Assembly: GCF_000739995.1 (NCBI RefSeq)
Contig: NZ_BBJX01000004.1
Span: 420,387-484,386 of the forward strand
DNA from: Comamonas granuli NBRC 101663
GTDB taxonomy: Bacteria > Pseudomonadota > Gammaproteobacteria > Burkholderiales > Burkholderiaceae_C
Direction: 5' to 3'
Length of the DNA stretch: 64,000 nt
Within the stretch, counting starts at the first letter, position 1, and the number at the start of each line of letters is the position of its first letter. The notes below the pieces were generated by a model. It made no database searches, had not been told where the DNA came from, and saw only the letters and a program-made list of their open reading frames with translations. The position numbers and the translations under genes are program-made. Positions 8,623-16,767 of this stretch are shown here, one piece after another.

Positions 8623-9024
8623 ATGCTGCAAACCTACCAAGGCTCCTGCCATTGCGGCGCAGTGCGCTTCGAGGCCGACCCCGACCTTGCCCAACCCACC
8701 TACCGCTGCAACTGCTCCATCTGCCGGCGCACACGCTTCTGGCCCGCCGTAGCGCGCGCAGGCGGCTTGCGGCTGCTGGCGGGCGAGCAGGAGCTGACCC
8801 AGTACCTGTTCAACAGCCGCAAGAACCAGCATTACTTCTGTCGCCACTGCGGCGTGCGCCCCTTCGGCATCGGCACCGAGACGCCCATCGGCATGATGTA
8901 CGGCGTCAACATCGGCTGCCTGGAAGGACTGTCGGAAGAGGACCTCTCAAAGCTGGCCGTCGTGCATGTGGACGGCATGCACGACCGCTGGGACAGCGCC
9001 CCGGCCTTCTGCAGCCACCTCTGA
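8623..9024 (+). CDS. GFA-domain (glutathione-dependent formaldehyde-activating-like) zinc protein
   Basis: A 133-residue Mss4-fold zinc protein of the GFA/CENP-V family. Cysteines appear in the expected arrangement: C9 and C11 (GSCHCGAVRF), C29, C31 and C34 (CNCSICRR), and C73 and C76 (FCRHCG). The fold is known in glutathione-dependent formaldehyde-activating enzymes, but many members have no proven activity. Located 32 bp behind pdxH, probably in the same transcript; convergent with the patatin gene. Confidence 0.85.
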   Translation: MLQTYQGSCHCGAVRFEADPDLAQPTYRCNCSICRRTRFWPAVARAGGLRLLAGEQELTQYLFNSRKNQHYFCRHCGVRPFGIGTETPIGMMYGVNIGCLEGLSEEDLSKLAVVHVDGMHDRWDSAPAFCSHL

Positions 9025-9044
9025 CCGTGTTCTGACCGGCGCGC

Positions 9045-10100
9045 TCAGGGCCGTTCGCAGGAGCTATCCAGCCCCACCGTGCCCGCCAGCTTCTGCAGGC
9101 GCGAGCGGCTTTCCAGGCAGGCCTGGTGCTCGGCCTCGGCCGCCTTCTGCTGCGCCAGGCGCGTGGCCTGGGCGCGCTCGGCCTGCAGCCGGGCCACGCG
9201 CTCGCGCAGTTGCGGCATCGCGGCCAGGGCGGCTTTTTCACCCTCGACGATGGCGCTGGCACGCTGGGTGAAGTCCGCCGGGCCCATGTCCAGCACCTGC
9301 GGGCGGATGATGACGTCGGCCCGCGCCAGTTCGGCCTGCCCCAGCTTCTGGCCCATGATGGCGATGGACTGGTTCAGCGCGCCCAGCATGTGGCTGGGCG
9401 CCTGGCCGCGCGCCTTGCTGGAGATGTCCACCGCCACCACCACGTCGGCGCCCAGTTGCCGCGCCGCGTCCACCGGCACCGGGCTCACGATGCCGCCGTC
9501 CACGAAGTGGTACTTGCCGATGGTGACCGGCTGGAACACGCCGGGCACGCTGCTCGACGCCCGCACCGCCTGCCCCGTGTTGCCGCGCGCGAACACGGTG
9601 CGCTCGCCGTCCTCCAGCCGCGTGGCCACCGCCACGAAGGGCTTGGCGAGCTGCTCCAGCGGCTTGCGGTGCACCTGCTCGTTCACGTAGTCCTCCAGCT
9701 TCTGGCCCAGCACCAGCCCACCGGAAGAAAACTGCAGGTCGCGGATCCTGGCTTCGTCCAGCGCCACGGCCTTTTCCTGCAGCTCGAACGCATTCATGCC
9801 GCTGGCATACAGCGCCCCCACCACACTGCCCGCGCTGGTGCCCGCCACCACGGCGGGCGCAAAGCCATTGGCCTCCAGCATCTTGATGACGCCAATGTGC
9901 GCAAACCCCTTGGCCGCGCCGCCGCCGAGGGCGACGCCGATCTTGATGGGGGGTGCAGAGGTGGTGCCGGCCGCCGGCTCCGGGGCAGCAGCGGGCGCGC
10001 TCGGCGGTGTGCTGCCGCAGGCGGCCAGGGTGGCGACCCAAAGGCAGGCCAGAGTGCGCGGCAGGACGCCAAGGCGAATGCAGGGGGATGGAACAGTCAT
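9045..10100 (-). CDS. Patatin-like phospholipase lipoprotein (RssA-like)
   Basis: A 351-residue serine hydrolase with a Ser-Asp dyad. The signal peptide carries the lipobox LAAC (Cys 28), so the enzyme should be a membrane-anchored periplasmic lipoprotein. The oxyanion loop GGGAAKG is at 59-65, the nucleophile S89 sits in GTSAG, and the catalytic Asp is D201 in DGG. The C-terminal third (about 255-335) is rich in charged residues and alanine (LPQLRERVARLQAERAQ), likely a coiled coil. The family hydrolyses phospholipid or lysophospholipid acyl esters; the natural substrate is not deducible. Confidence 0.9.
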   Translation of the reverse strand: MTVPSPCIRLGVLPRTLACLWVATLAACGSTPPSAPAAAPEPAAGTTSAPPIKIGVALGGGAAKGFAHIGVIKMLEANGFAPAVVAGTSAGSVVGALYASGMNAFELQEKAVALDEARIRDLQFSSGGLVLGQKLEDYVNEQVHRKPLEQLAKPFVAVATRLEDGERTVFARGNTGQAVRASSSVPGVFQPVTIGKYHFVDGGIVSPVPVDAARQLGADVVVAVDISSKARGQAPSHMLGALNQSIAIMGQKLGQAELARADVIIRPQVLDMGPADFTQRASAIVEGEKAALAAMPQLRERVARLQAERAQATRLAQQKAAEAEHQACLESRSRLQKLAGTVGLDSSCERP

Positions 10101-10295
10101 GGGGGCCTGAAGTTTAGCGGCGGGTAACGGCCTGTTGGTGTCGGTGCACAGCGCAAGATTCCACGACCTGCGCGCTGTCCCCCGGTTTTCTGCTGCACCG
10201 GCGGCCCGGCGAACCCGCGGCGGCCCCGCCCGCAGGGCCCACGGCGCCGTTCACGGGGTCGGTCACGCCTTTTTAAAACTTGCAAGAATATTAAA

Positions 10296-10323
10296 TTGCA
10301 CTCAAATCAAATTGAGTTATAAT
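10296..10323 (+). promoter_or_regulatory. Sigma-70-type promoter of the small-protein/RRM unit
   Basis: TTGCAC (10296-10301) and TATAAT (10318-10323) are near-consensus -35 and -10 boxes with a 16-bp spacer. An inverted repeat CTCAA/TTGAG (10301-10305 and 10312-10316) lies between them and could be an operator. This is the strongest promoter I can see in the window. Confidence 0.75.
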
Positions 10324-10330
10324 TTGCGCT

Positions 10331-10347
10331 GTTGCAGTCATTGCAAC
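10331..10347 (+). promoter_or_regulatory. Inverted repeat at the predicted transcription start
   Basis: GTTGCA (10331-10336) and TGCAAC (10342-10347) are perfect arms around 5 bases, starting about 8 bases after the -10 box. It is either an operator at the start site or a 5'-terminal hairpin stabilising the leader RNA. Confidence 0.45.
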
Positions 10348-10511
10348 TGCCTGCCCAGGGGCGCCAGCCTCTCCCCGCAGGACGCCTTTTGCGATCTTTG
10401 TCGCCCAGTGGATCTGTAGAGCTGCAGCCCACTGCGTCCCTTGATGCTCCCGCAGGCCGATCTCAAAGCCCGCGATCCTGAATGTCCCCCATTTCACAGA
10501 CCGCCATATCC

Positions 10512-10721
10512 ATGGGCCGCTACGTCGTTTCGCCCGCGACACACCCGACCGACTGCGGCCGCTTTCGCGCCTCCTTCTCGGTCCATCGCTCCCAGGGCAA
10601 CGGCAGCTACTGCCGCGTGTTCCGCTTCGACAAAGCCTTTGCCTCGCGCGAAGCCGCCCGGCTCTTTGCCATCACCCAGGGCTGGCTGCAGACGAGCATG
10701 ACGCACCCTCCCGTGTGCTGA
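10512..10721 (+). CDS. Small conserved-looking protein upstream of the RRM gene
   Basis: A 69-residue protein beginning GRYVVSPATHP, with SGRF-like (CGRFRASFSVHRSQGNGSYC), FRFDKAFASREAARLFAITQGWL. I recall similar small proteins of unknown function upstream of RNA-binding or cold-shock genes in this family, but cannot name one. The strong promoter and the terminator after the next gene support expression. Neither the ATG at 10512 nor the alternative ATG at 10482 has a clear ribosome site; 10512 fits the recalled N-terminus better. Basic and Arg-rich, so it may bind nucleic acid; this is inference. Confidence 0.5.
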   Translation: MGRYVVSPATHPTDCGRFRASFSVHRSQGNGSYCRVFRFDKAFASREAARLFAITQGWLQTSMTHPPVC

Positions 10722-10837
10722 CCCGGTCAGCCCGGCTCCCCTTCATCCCATCCCCTCGCGGCGGCCCCCCCGACCCGCACGCCCGGACCCCAACGGTGCA
10801 CCCTTCATTGCGCACCATATTTCAGAAAGGCTCTTTC

Positions 10838-11188
10838 ATGAGCAGCAAAATCTACGTGGGCAACCTGCCCTACTCCGTGACCGATTCCAGCCTGGAAAGC
10901 AACTTCGCCGAATTTGGCGGCGTGGCCTCCGCCAAGGTCATGATGGACCGCGACACCGGCCGCTCCAAAGGCTTTGGCTTTGTGGAAATGAGCAGCGCCG
11001 CAGAAGCCCAGGCTGCCATCAGCGGCCTGAACGGCGTGTCGGTCGATGGCCGCGCCATCGTCGTGAACCTGGCCCGTCCCCGTGAAGACAACCGTGGCTC
11101 GGGTGGCTACAGCGCCAACGGCTATGGCGGCAACAAGCGCTCGGATGTGGGCTACGGCTCCGGCGGCTTCGGCGGCGGCCGTTACTGA
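10838..11188 (+). CDS. RNA-recognition-motif (RRM) RNA-binding protein, glycine-rich
   Basis: A 116-residue single-RRM protein. RNP2 (IYVGNL) is at residues 5-10 and RNP1 (KGFGFVEM) at 44-51, with the aromatic residues needed for RNA stacking. After residue 85 comes a Gly/Tyr/Ser-rich tail (GSGGYSANGYGG, GYGSGGFGGGRY) like that of cyanobacterial Rbp and plant glycine-rich proteins. The family binds single-stranded RNA and is often cold-induced. AGAAAGG lies 8 bases before the ATG at 10838. It is 116 bp behind the small gene and ends at a strong terminator, so the pair likely shares the promoter at 10296. Confidence 0.92.
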   Translation: MSSKIYVGNLPYSVTDSSLESNFAEFGGVASAKVMMDRDTGRSKGFGFVEMSSAAEAQAAISGLNGVSVDGRAIVVNLARPREDNRGSGGYSANGYGGNKRSDVGYGSGGFGGGRY

Positions 11189-11208
11189 ATCCAGTAGCGT
11201 CCATGAAG

Positions 11209-11236
11209 AACCGGCTCTGAGGAGCCGGTTTTTTTT
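11209..11236 (+). terminator. Rho-independent terminator of the RRM gene
   Basis: AACCGGCTC (11209-11217), loop TGAG, GAGCCGGTT (11222-11230), then a T-run to 11236: a perfect 9-bp stem, 20 bp after the stop codon. Confidence 0.95.
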
Positions 11237-11266
11237 CGCTCCGCATCCATGGGTTGGCAAAGCCTT

Positions 11267-11335
11267 ATTGCTATCAATACGATAGCTGTTTGCGCTTATT
11301 GGTAAAGCGCTGGAGGCCAAAAATAGCCTCAAATA
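11267..11335 (+). repeat. Dispersed repeat, copy R2
   Basis: Forward copy just behind the RRM terminator, with GATAGCTG, TGCGCTTATT and AAGCGCTGGAGGCC in order. Intergenic. Confidence 0.8.
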
Positions 11336-11464
11336 TTGGCCGACGAGGGCGCCACCAGCGCCCACAGCCCGCGCCGCAGGCTTGCCCGCATCTCCAGCGA
11401 AAAACATCATGCAATTATTAAGCGTTGATGCTATATTCTTTCTGAAGAAGCACAGGAGCCCCTC

Positions 11465-11839
11465 ATGCAACCCCATGTGGCCCCCGCCCCGGACAAAGCC
11501 ATGGTGCTGGGCAAGGCAACCATCCGTGCCGCCCAGGAGCTGCGCCTCTCCAACGCCGCCCTGGCGCGTGTGATTGGCCTGAGCGAGCCCACCATCAGCC
11601 GCATTGCCGGCGGTGCGCGCGGCATCGCCCCGGAATCGAAGGAAGGCCAACTGGCCCTGCTGGTGGTGCGCCTGTTCCGCTCGCTCGATCCGCTGGTCGG
11701 CTCCGACGCACAAAAGCGGCACGACTGGCTGCGCAGCCACAACAAGGCGCTCAACGGCACACCCGCCGCACTCATCGAAAACCCCACCGGCCTGGTCAAC
11801 GCCCTGGCCTACCTGGACGGCATGCGGGCTGCCGCCTGA
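11465..11839 (+). CDS. Xre/MbcA/ParS-type antitoxin
   Basis: A 124-residue antitoxin of the Xre/MbcA/ParS group. The N-terminal helix-turn-helix reads LSNAALARVIGLSEPTISRI (residues 30-49), and the C-terminal DUF2384-like toxin-binding domain contains RLFRSLDPLVG and LRSHNKALNGTPAALIENPTGLVNALAYLDGMR. It lies upstream of, and overlaps by one base, a RES-domain toxin gene (TGATG junction). AGGAG precedes the ATG, and TATATT at 11432-11437 is a plausible -10. These antitoxins usually repress their own promoter. Confidence 0.93.
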   Translation: MQPHVAPAPDKAMVLGKATIRAAQELRLSNAALARVIGLSEPTISRIAGGARGIAPESKEGQLALLVVRLFRSLDPLVGSDAQKRHDWLRSHNKALNGTPAALIENPTGLVNALAYLDGMRAAA

Positions 11840-12537
11840 TGGCCGCCACGGTGTGGAACCCCGGCTGGGTGCAAGAGCACACCCAGCCCCTGGCCATGCA
11901 CGCGTTTCGCATGGTCGAAACACAGCACATCGCCGCCACCATGCGCCTGGTGGACACCGCCGCCGAGCAAGACCTGCTGGAGCAAATGCTGGACGCCAGC
12001 AAGCCGCCCCTGCCCCCCGAGGCGCAGGGTATCCACTACCTGCTGGCGGCGCCCTTTCGCTACCTGCCGCCCACGGGCTCGCGCTTTCGCAGCGCGCACA
12101 TGCCCGGCATCTGGTACGGCGCAGACGACCCCTACTGCGCCTGTGCCGAAATCGCCTACTGGCGCCAGCGCTTTCTGCTCGACAGCGCAGGCCTCATCAC
12201 CCAGCACCTGCTTACCGACCACTCCCTGTACGAAGCCGCCGTGCAAGGCCGCGCCATCGACCTGCAATCCCCCCCCTGGTCCCAGGCCGAAGCACACTGG
12301 CAGCACCCCAGCGACTACACCGAAACCCAGAAACTTGGCGCCCTGGTACGCGAGGCGGGCGACGTGGCGTGGATCCGCTACGCCTCGGTCCGCGCCCCAG
12401 GGTATGCGTGTGCCGCCGTCTTCGACCCCCACAGCCTGACCATGCTGACCCCGGAAGGGCGGTACGAGCAATGGCATTGCCACACGACACGCGACCGGGT
12501 CACGTTGTCGAACGGGCGGGTGCGGTTTGATTTTTGA
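11839..12537 (+). CDS. RES-domain toxin (NAD+ phosphorylase type)
   Basis: A 232-residue RES-domain protein, the toxin partner of the Xre antitoxin. Family members (MbcT, ParT) destroy NAD+ by phosphorolysis or use it for ADP-ribosylation. The core contains the expected Arg-rich strand GSRFRSAHMPGIWYGADDPYCACAEIAYWR (residues about 75-105), which supplies the R and Y of the active site and the following conserved Glu, and a late Ser/Arg region (RDRVTLSNGRVRF). Translationally coupled to the antitoxin. The cassette is flanked by the RRM unit and a small secreted-type gene, with no mobile element seen. Confidence 0.92.
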   Translation: MAATVWNPGWVQEHTQPLAMHAFRMVETQHIAATMRLVDTAAEQDLLEQMLDASKPPLPPEAQGIHYLLAAPFRYLPPTGSRFRSAHMPGIWYGADDPYCACAEIAYWRQRFLLDSAGLITQHLLTDHSLYEAAVQGRAIDLQSPPWSQAEAHWQHPSDYTETQKLGALVREAGDVAWIRYASVRAPGYACAAVFDPHSLTMLTPEGRYEQWHCHTTRDRVTLSNGRVRFDF

Positions 12538-12631
12538 TGGGTGGGATGCAGACAAGCGCCCACTGGGCACGCGCGGAGCCCGCAAGCGGGGCCTGACCAT
12601 GCCGACGCCAACCGGCACCAACAACCAAGGC

Positions 12632-12907
12632 TCAACGATCCTTGTCAGAGTCGAGTACGAACACCATGCCCAAAAAGCCGACGGAGACGGTCTTGTCTTG
12701 GACTCTGGTGTAAGACGCCACCCCCAGCGAGTGGTAGTTGCTGACAAAAGCGGTCAATGCCCCGACACCCAAAAGCCCCGCCAATGGACTGCGCTCCGCA
12801 ATCGATTCCTTGATCTGGCTGCGGTGCCGTTCTGCCGATGGATTGAGGGCGATGGCTGCGACAAAGATGGCGCTCGTTATCACGGCCGCTTTTACTGCTG
12901 GTTTCAT
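12632..12907 (-). CDS. Small exported or membrane-anchored protein (DUF4359-like)
   Basis: A 91-residue protein with an N-terminal hydrophobic segment (AAVITSAIFVAAIALNPS, about residues 6-23), then a soluble part with AGLLGVGALTAFVSNYHSLGVASY and GFLGMVFVL. The NPS after the hydrophobic stretch and the later Ser-Tyr/GFLG pattern remind me of DUF4359, but the match is from memory and weak. ATG at 12907 has GGGAG upstream. It follows the PAS-GGDEF gene on the same strand by 102 bp. No function assigned. Confidence 0.55.
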   Translation of the reverse strand: MKPAVKAAVITSAIFVAAIALNPSAERHRSQIKESIAERSPLAGLLGVGALTAFVSNYHSLGVASYTRVQDKTVSVGFLGMVFVLDSDKDR

Positions 12908-13009
12908 GAATGCTCCCAAAGCCTGGGTTTCAAAGGGGCCTGGCGAACCGGTGATGGCGATGGAATCGCACCGGGAATCGTGAAGGCCGGTGGGTCGGAG
13001 TTGCGCTGC

Positions 13010-14632
13010 TTACTGAAACACGCACACGCCCAATGACTGACTTTTGGCCCGGTACATGGCGGCGTCTGCGGCGCGCAGGTAATCGTCCACCGTCGCCAGC
13101 CGGGATGCGCTGCTGACCAATCCAATACTCGCGCCGCTGATCACGGTGTGTTCGCCGATCACATAAGGCGCTGCGAGGGCGGCGCCAATCTGCTGGGCGC
13201 GTTGGCGGGCTTCCGCGGGATCAATGGACTCCAACAGCACATTGAACTCGTCGCCACTCATGCGGGCGACCAGATCCACCGCCCGCACGCAGGATTCGAG
13301 CCGCCGCGCCACCAGCTGCAACAGCAGGTCGCCCACATGGTGCCCGTAGCTGTCATTGACGGCCTTGAACCCGTTGAGATCCAGCAGCAGCACGGCGAAC
13401 ATCGTGGCTCCAGCGCGCGCAGGCACGCCATCATCGTTCGCCGCCTCGTTCTGCTGCAGCGCGATGAGTTGCGCCAGGCGATCGCGGAACAACGGCCGGC
13501 CCGGCAAGTTGGTCAGCGCATCGTAGGAACTGCCACGCTCTGCCAGATCGCTGAGCGACCCCGCCATGCGCACGGGAACGCCGTCCTCGAACTCGGCGAG
13601 CCCGCGCCAATTGACCCACACCAGCCGCCCTGCTCCGTGGAGCGCGCGGAAATCCACCGAAAAGTTCGGGCTGAGCCCCGCCAGGTGCCTGCGGTAGGCC
13701 GCCTGCACGCGAGCGCGATCCTCGGGATCGATGAGCCGCTCCAGAAAGCGCCAGCCTCCGTCATGCACAAGATCGGAGCTGCCCAGCCCGACGATCTGGT
13801 GAAAACGCCCGGACACATGCAGGGCGTCGGTGCGCAAGTCCCAACACCAGATGCCGTCGTTGGATCCGCGCGTGGCCAGCGAATAACGGTTTTCGGAGCG
13901 CAACAGCTCCAGTTCGGTGTTCTTCTGCTGGGTGACGTCGATCATCAGGCCGATCATGCGGTTCGGCCGCCCCGGCTCGACCACCGCGCGGCACAGGTCA
14001 CGCACCCACACCACCTTGCCGGACTTGGCAATCAGCCTGTAACTCATCTCGTAGGCATGGCTGTGCGTGGCGTTGTAGGCGGCATCGTCGATCAGCAGGG
14101 CCTGCTCCAGATCATCGGGATGCACATGCGCCCGCCAAAAGCCCGGGTCAGCCCGCCACTCTTCCACGGAGTAACCGAACAAGCGTTCCACCTGCGGGCT
14201 CAGGAAGGTATTGCCCACGCCGATTTCGGCTTCCCACACCACGCCATCGATGGTCTCCAGCAAGCGCAGAAAGCGCTGGCGAATCTCCACCAGCACCTGC
14301 TCGGTGACCTCGGTGATCTCGATCAGCACACCCTGGCGGCTGATCACCCGCTCCGCTGCATCCGTCTCTGGGTGAAGCTCCAGCCGCACCCAGCGGTAGT
14401 CCGCATCGGCAAACTGCATCCGAAACACCGGCATGCCCGAGCGCATGGTGCCGATGTCGTCGGGATGCACGAATTCAAGCAGGGACCTGCCGAGCGCCGC
14501 CTCCACCGAATGGCCGGTGAGCTTCTGCCACGCCGGATTCAGATAAGTGATCTGCCACAGCGCATCGGTTTGCACCACCGCCTCGGGCAGCAGTTGCAGC
14601 AGTTTTGCGGACGGCGTCGGGGTGGTGGGCAT
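13010..14632 (-). CDS. Multi-PAS diguanylate cyclase (GGDEF)
   Basis: A 540-residue cytosolic sensor making cyclic di-GMP. It starts directly with a PAS domain (VVQTDALWQITYLNPAWQKLTG), followed by a PAS/PAC with VERLFGYSVEEWRADPGFWRAHVHPDD, a third PAS (NRYSLATRGSNDGIWCWDL), then the GGDEF domain from about residue 380. The catalytic loop is MSGDEF instead of GGDEF; Ser in the second position is common among active cyclases. The preceding RAVD is an RxxD set, as in the inhibitory I-site (R-A-V-D, five residues before the loop). ATG at 14632 puts the PAS domain at the N-terminus; an open extension upstream has no family support. Confidence 0.88.
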   Translation of the reverse strand: MPTTPTPSAKLLQLLPEAVVQTDALWQITYLNPAWQKLTGHSVEAALGRSLLEFVHPDDIGTMRSGMPVFRMQFADADYRWVRLELHPETDAAERVISRQGVLIEITEVTEQVLVEIRQRFLRLLETIDGVVWEAEIGVGNTFLSPQVERLFGYSVEEWRADPGFWRAHVHPDDLEQALLIDDAAYNATHSHAYEMSYRLIAKSGKVVWVRDLCRAVVEPGRPNRMIGLMIDVTQQKNTELELLRSENRYSLATRGSNDGIWCWDLRTDALHVSGRFHQIVGLGSSDLVHDGGWRFLERLIDPEDRARVQAAYRRHLAGLSPNFSVDFRALHGAGRLVWVNWRGLAEFEDGVPVRMAGSLSDLAERGSSYDALTNLPGRPLFRDRLAQLIALQQNEAANDDGVPARAGATMFAVLLLDLNGFKAVNDSYGHHVGDLLLQLVARRLESCVRAVDLVARMSGDEFNVLLESIDPAEARQRAQQIGAALAAPYVIGEHTVISGASIGLVSSASRLATVDDYLRAADAAMYRAKSQSLGVCVFQ

Positions 14633-15064
14633 GCAGGGCTGTCGCAAAAAAGGGGGGGCAGATATATCCAAAGGAAAGGAAAACCAACCACACAAATTAA
14701 GTATGGCACGGGTTTCGGGCATATGAGCCCCCCGGCATCGGTGGTTTGGGGCAGCGAAGATGTACAAGCCAGCAGCCCCTCCCTCGCCGCTGACTCACTC
14801 ACACCACAGCATCGCCCCTCAGAGCGCCACCCTTACCCCCAACCGTCACGATGAGCCCATCAAAGGCTCGGCAGTCTTGATGAGCGAGGCGCGCGCACAA
14901 ACCAGCTGGTCCGTCAGCTTATGGGCCTTCAGGTACACCTGCCGGGGCCACGCCCATGCCGTGATCACGAATAAAATCCGCCTCCAGCGCTTTCCAGTAA
15001 AGCGCTACCAGCTATCAATTTAGGAGTGATTGCGTCGCGGCGCCGCGAACGGGAGCCGCCCGAG
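14633..15064. other. Intergenic region upstream of the PAS-GGDEF gene
   Basis: No gene supported. Read on the minus strand it ends with a pyrimidine-rich and AT-rich stretch (GATATATC around 14660-14670) that could hold the promoter of the PAS-GGDEF gene. Repeat R3 occupies 14975-15022. Open frames on both strands here lack ribosome sites and family features. Confidence 0.4.
14975..15022 (-). repeat. Dispersed repeat, copy R3
   Basis: Reverse copy: CGCCTCCAGCGCTT, then GTAAAGCGCTA and AGCTATCAA. Intergenic, between the ChrA-like gene and the PAS-GGDEF gene. Confidence 0.8.
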
Positions 15065-16294
15065 TCAGCCCCACCATGCCCCGGCGGCCCCGCAGGCCAG
15101 CACCACCGCCCAGGGCGGCACGCGCCCCCACACCAGCGCCGCAAACGCGGCCAGGGCGAGGGCCGCGTCGGCGGGGCTGTGCAGGGCGCTGCGGCCCACC
15201 GGGTCGATGAGTGCGGCCAGCAGCAGGCCGACGACGGCGGCGTTCACCCCCGCCAGCACGCCGCGCGCCCCGGGCCGCTGGCGCAGGCGCGCCCACAGCG
15301 GCAAGGCGCCCGCCACCAGCAGGGCGGCCGGCAGGAAGATGGCCAGCAGGCACACCAGGGCCAGGCCGGCGCCCGCCCAGCCCGGCGCCATGGCCGCGCC
15401 CAGAAAGGCCGCAAAGGTGAACAGCGGCCCCGGCACCGCCTGCGCCGCGCCGTACCCGGCGAGAAAGGCGTCGGCCGGGACCCAGCCCGGCGCCACCACG
15501 GCCGATTGCAGCAGCGGCAGCACCACATGCCCGCCGCCGAACACCAGCGCGCCCGCGCGGTAGAAGGCGTCGAACGCCGCCAGCACCCTGCCCGGCCAGG
15601 CCAGCAGCACCAGGGGCAGCACGGCCAGCAAGGCGGCGCACAGCCCCAGCAGCACGCCGCCGGTGCGTGCCGTGAGCCCCGGGGGCAGGTGCCAGTCCTC
15701 GGGCGGGCTGCTGGCCGCGCCGGGGCCGCGCCGCCCCCAGGCCCACTTGCCGAGCAGGGCTGCGCCGCCCATGGCGGCCAACTGCCCGGCCACGCCGGGC
15801 TGCCACAGCGTGAGCGCGCAGGCCGCCGCCATCAGCGCCGCACGGCCGGGCGTGGCGCACAGGCTGCGCGCCATGCCCCACACCGCCTGGGCCACCACGG
15901 CCACCGCCACGATCTTCAGGCCCCGGGCCAGGCCGGCGTCGAACCAGCCGCCTGCCGCCGCCGACGAAAACCCCAGCCCCAGCAAGGCCAGGGCCAGCGC
16001 CGAGGGCAACGTGAAGCCCAGCCACGCGGCCAGCGCGCCGCCCCAGCCCGCGCGCATCAGCCCCAGTGCCAGGCCCACCTGGCTGCTGGCCGGGCCGGGC
16101 AGGAACTGGCACAGCGCCACCAGGTCGGCATAGCTGTGCTCGCTGAGCCAGCGGCGCCGCTGCACGAATTCCGCACGGAAGTAGCCCAGGTGCGCCACCG
16201 GCCCGCCGAACGAGGTCAGGCCCAGGCGCAGGAAGACCGCCAGCACCTGGCACCAGGGGGTGGCGGAGCGGGGGGCGGCGGACACAGGGTGCAT
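15065..16294 (-). CDS. chrA: Chromate transporter family protein, long-chain two-domain (ChrA)
   Basis: A polytopic inner-membrane protein of about 409 residues with two homologous CHR halves. Each half carries the family signature: LRLGLTSFGGPVAHLGYFRAEFV then LCQFLPGPASSQVGLALG in the first; ALVFGGGHVVLPLLQ then AVPGPLFTFAAFLG in the second. About ten to twelve hydrophobic segments follow the usual pattern. Characterised ChrA proteins export chromate; many homologues are untested. Start is uncertain: ATG at 16294 or 16327, neither with a strong ribosome site. Divergent from the DUF6150-like gene. Confidence 0.88.
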   Translation of the reverse strand: MHPVSAAPRSATPWCQVLAVFLRLGLTSFGGPVAHLGYFRAEFVQRRRWLSEHSYADLVALCQFLPGPASSQVGLALGLMRAGWGGALAAWLGFTLPSALALALLGLGFSSAAAGGWFDAGLARGLKIVAVAVVAQAVWGMARSLCATPGRAALMAAACALTLWQPGVAGQLAAMGGAALLGKWAWGRRGPGAASSPPEDWHLPPGLTARTGGVLLGLCAALLAVLPLVLLAWPGRVLAAFDAFYRAGALVFGGGHVVLPLLQSAVVAPGWVPADAFLAGYGAAQAVPGPLFTFAAFLGAAMAPGWAGAGLALVCLLAIFLPAALLVAGALPLWARLRQRPGARGVLAGVNAAVVGLLLAALIDPVGRSALHSPADAALALAAFAALVWGRVPPWAVVLACGAAGAWWG

Positions 16295-16421
16295 GGGGGC
16301 GGCAGGCAAACCCGTGCACTGTGCCATAGCGGCGCACGCCGCGCAGGCAGCGCCTTCTACAATCGCCGCTGCCACTGCTGCCGCAGCAGGCGCCCGTTCA
16401 CCACCCCCAGGAATTGCAGTC

Positions 16422-16706
16422 ATGGCCAGAATCCTCGAAACCCGCTACGAAAGCCAGGCCGACGCCAAGGTGTTCGAGGTGCCCTACGAGAGCCAGGCCG
16501 ACCTGTGCTGGCACGAGGTGCCCTACGCCTCCCAGGCCCAGGGCGATGCGCTCTGGCACTTCGTGCAGTACGAGCAGCAGGCGAGCTTCAAGCTGCAGTG
16601 GGTGAAGTACGAGTCGCAGGCCGACCTCAAGGTCCACAAGGTCAAGTACGCCGAGCAGGCCGGCTGGCGCACGGCAAACCACAAGCTGCGCGGCCAGTTG
16701 GGGTGA
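16422..16706 (+). CDS. Short tandem-repeat protein (DUF6150-like)
   Basis: A 94-residue protein made almost entirely of about seven tandem units of 9-14 residues, each with the pattern Y-x-S/Q-Q-A followed by a short beta-strand: RYESQADAKVFEVP, YESQADLCWHEVP, YASQAQGDALWHFVQ, YEQQASFKLQWVK, YESQADLKVHKVK, YAEQAGW. This repeat matches what I know as DUF6150. Regular spacing suggests a small beta-solenoid or beta-roll with stacked tyrosines. No signal peptide, so probably cytoplasmic. ATG at 16422 follows CCAGGAA. Located between two chromate-transporter loci; function unknown. Confidence 0.8.
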   Translation: MARILETRYESQADAKVFEVPYESQADLCWHEVPYASQAQGDALWHFVQYEQQASFKLQWVKYESQADLKVHKVKYAEQAGWRTANHKLRGQLG

Positions 16707-16767
16707 GCGCAGCCGCCTTGCGCGCGCCCCGGCGGGCCGGGCCGCAGCGCGCTGCGGCCACCCGCAT

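Larger units (their letters stand above)
10101..10511 (+). other. Long intergenic and leader region
   Basis: The first 160 bases are GC-rich, with no supported gene. From about 10275 composition changes sharply to AT-rich and contains a good sigma-70-type promoter (10296-10323). The remaining about 150-180 bases before the small gene form an untranslated leader with an inverted repeat at its 5' end (10331-10347). Confidence 0.5.

Noticed and set aside
10097..10285. Short minus-strand open frame upstream of the patatin gene
   Set aside because: Arg/Gly-rich translation, no ribosome site, overlaps the start of the patatin gene.
13010..14632. MSGDEF loop taken as an inactive GGDEF domain
   Set aside because: SGDEF variants occur in many active cyclases, so loss of activity is not implied.
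14850..14975. Minus-strand stretch reading like a C-terminal protein fragment (ITAWAWPRQVYLKAHKLTDQL)
   Set aside because: About 40 codons, no start or ribosome site, no recognisable family; could be a gene remnant but cannot be supported.
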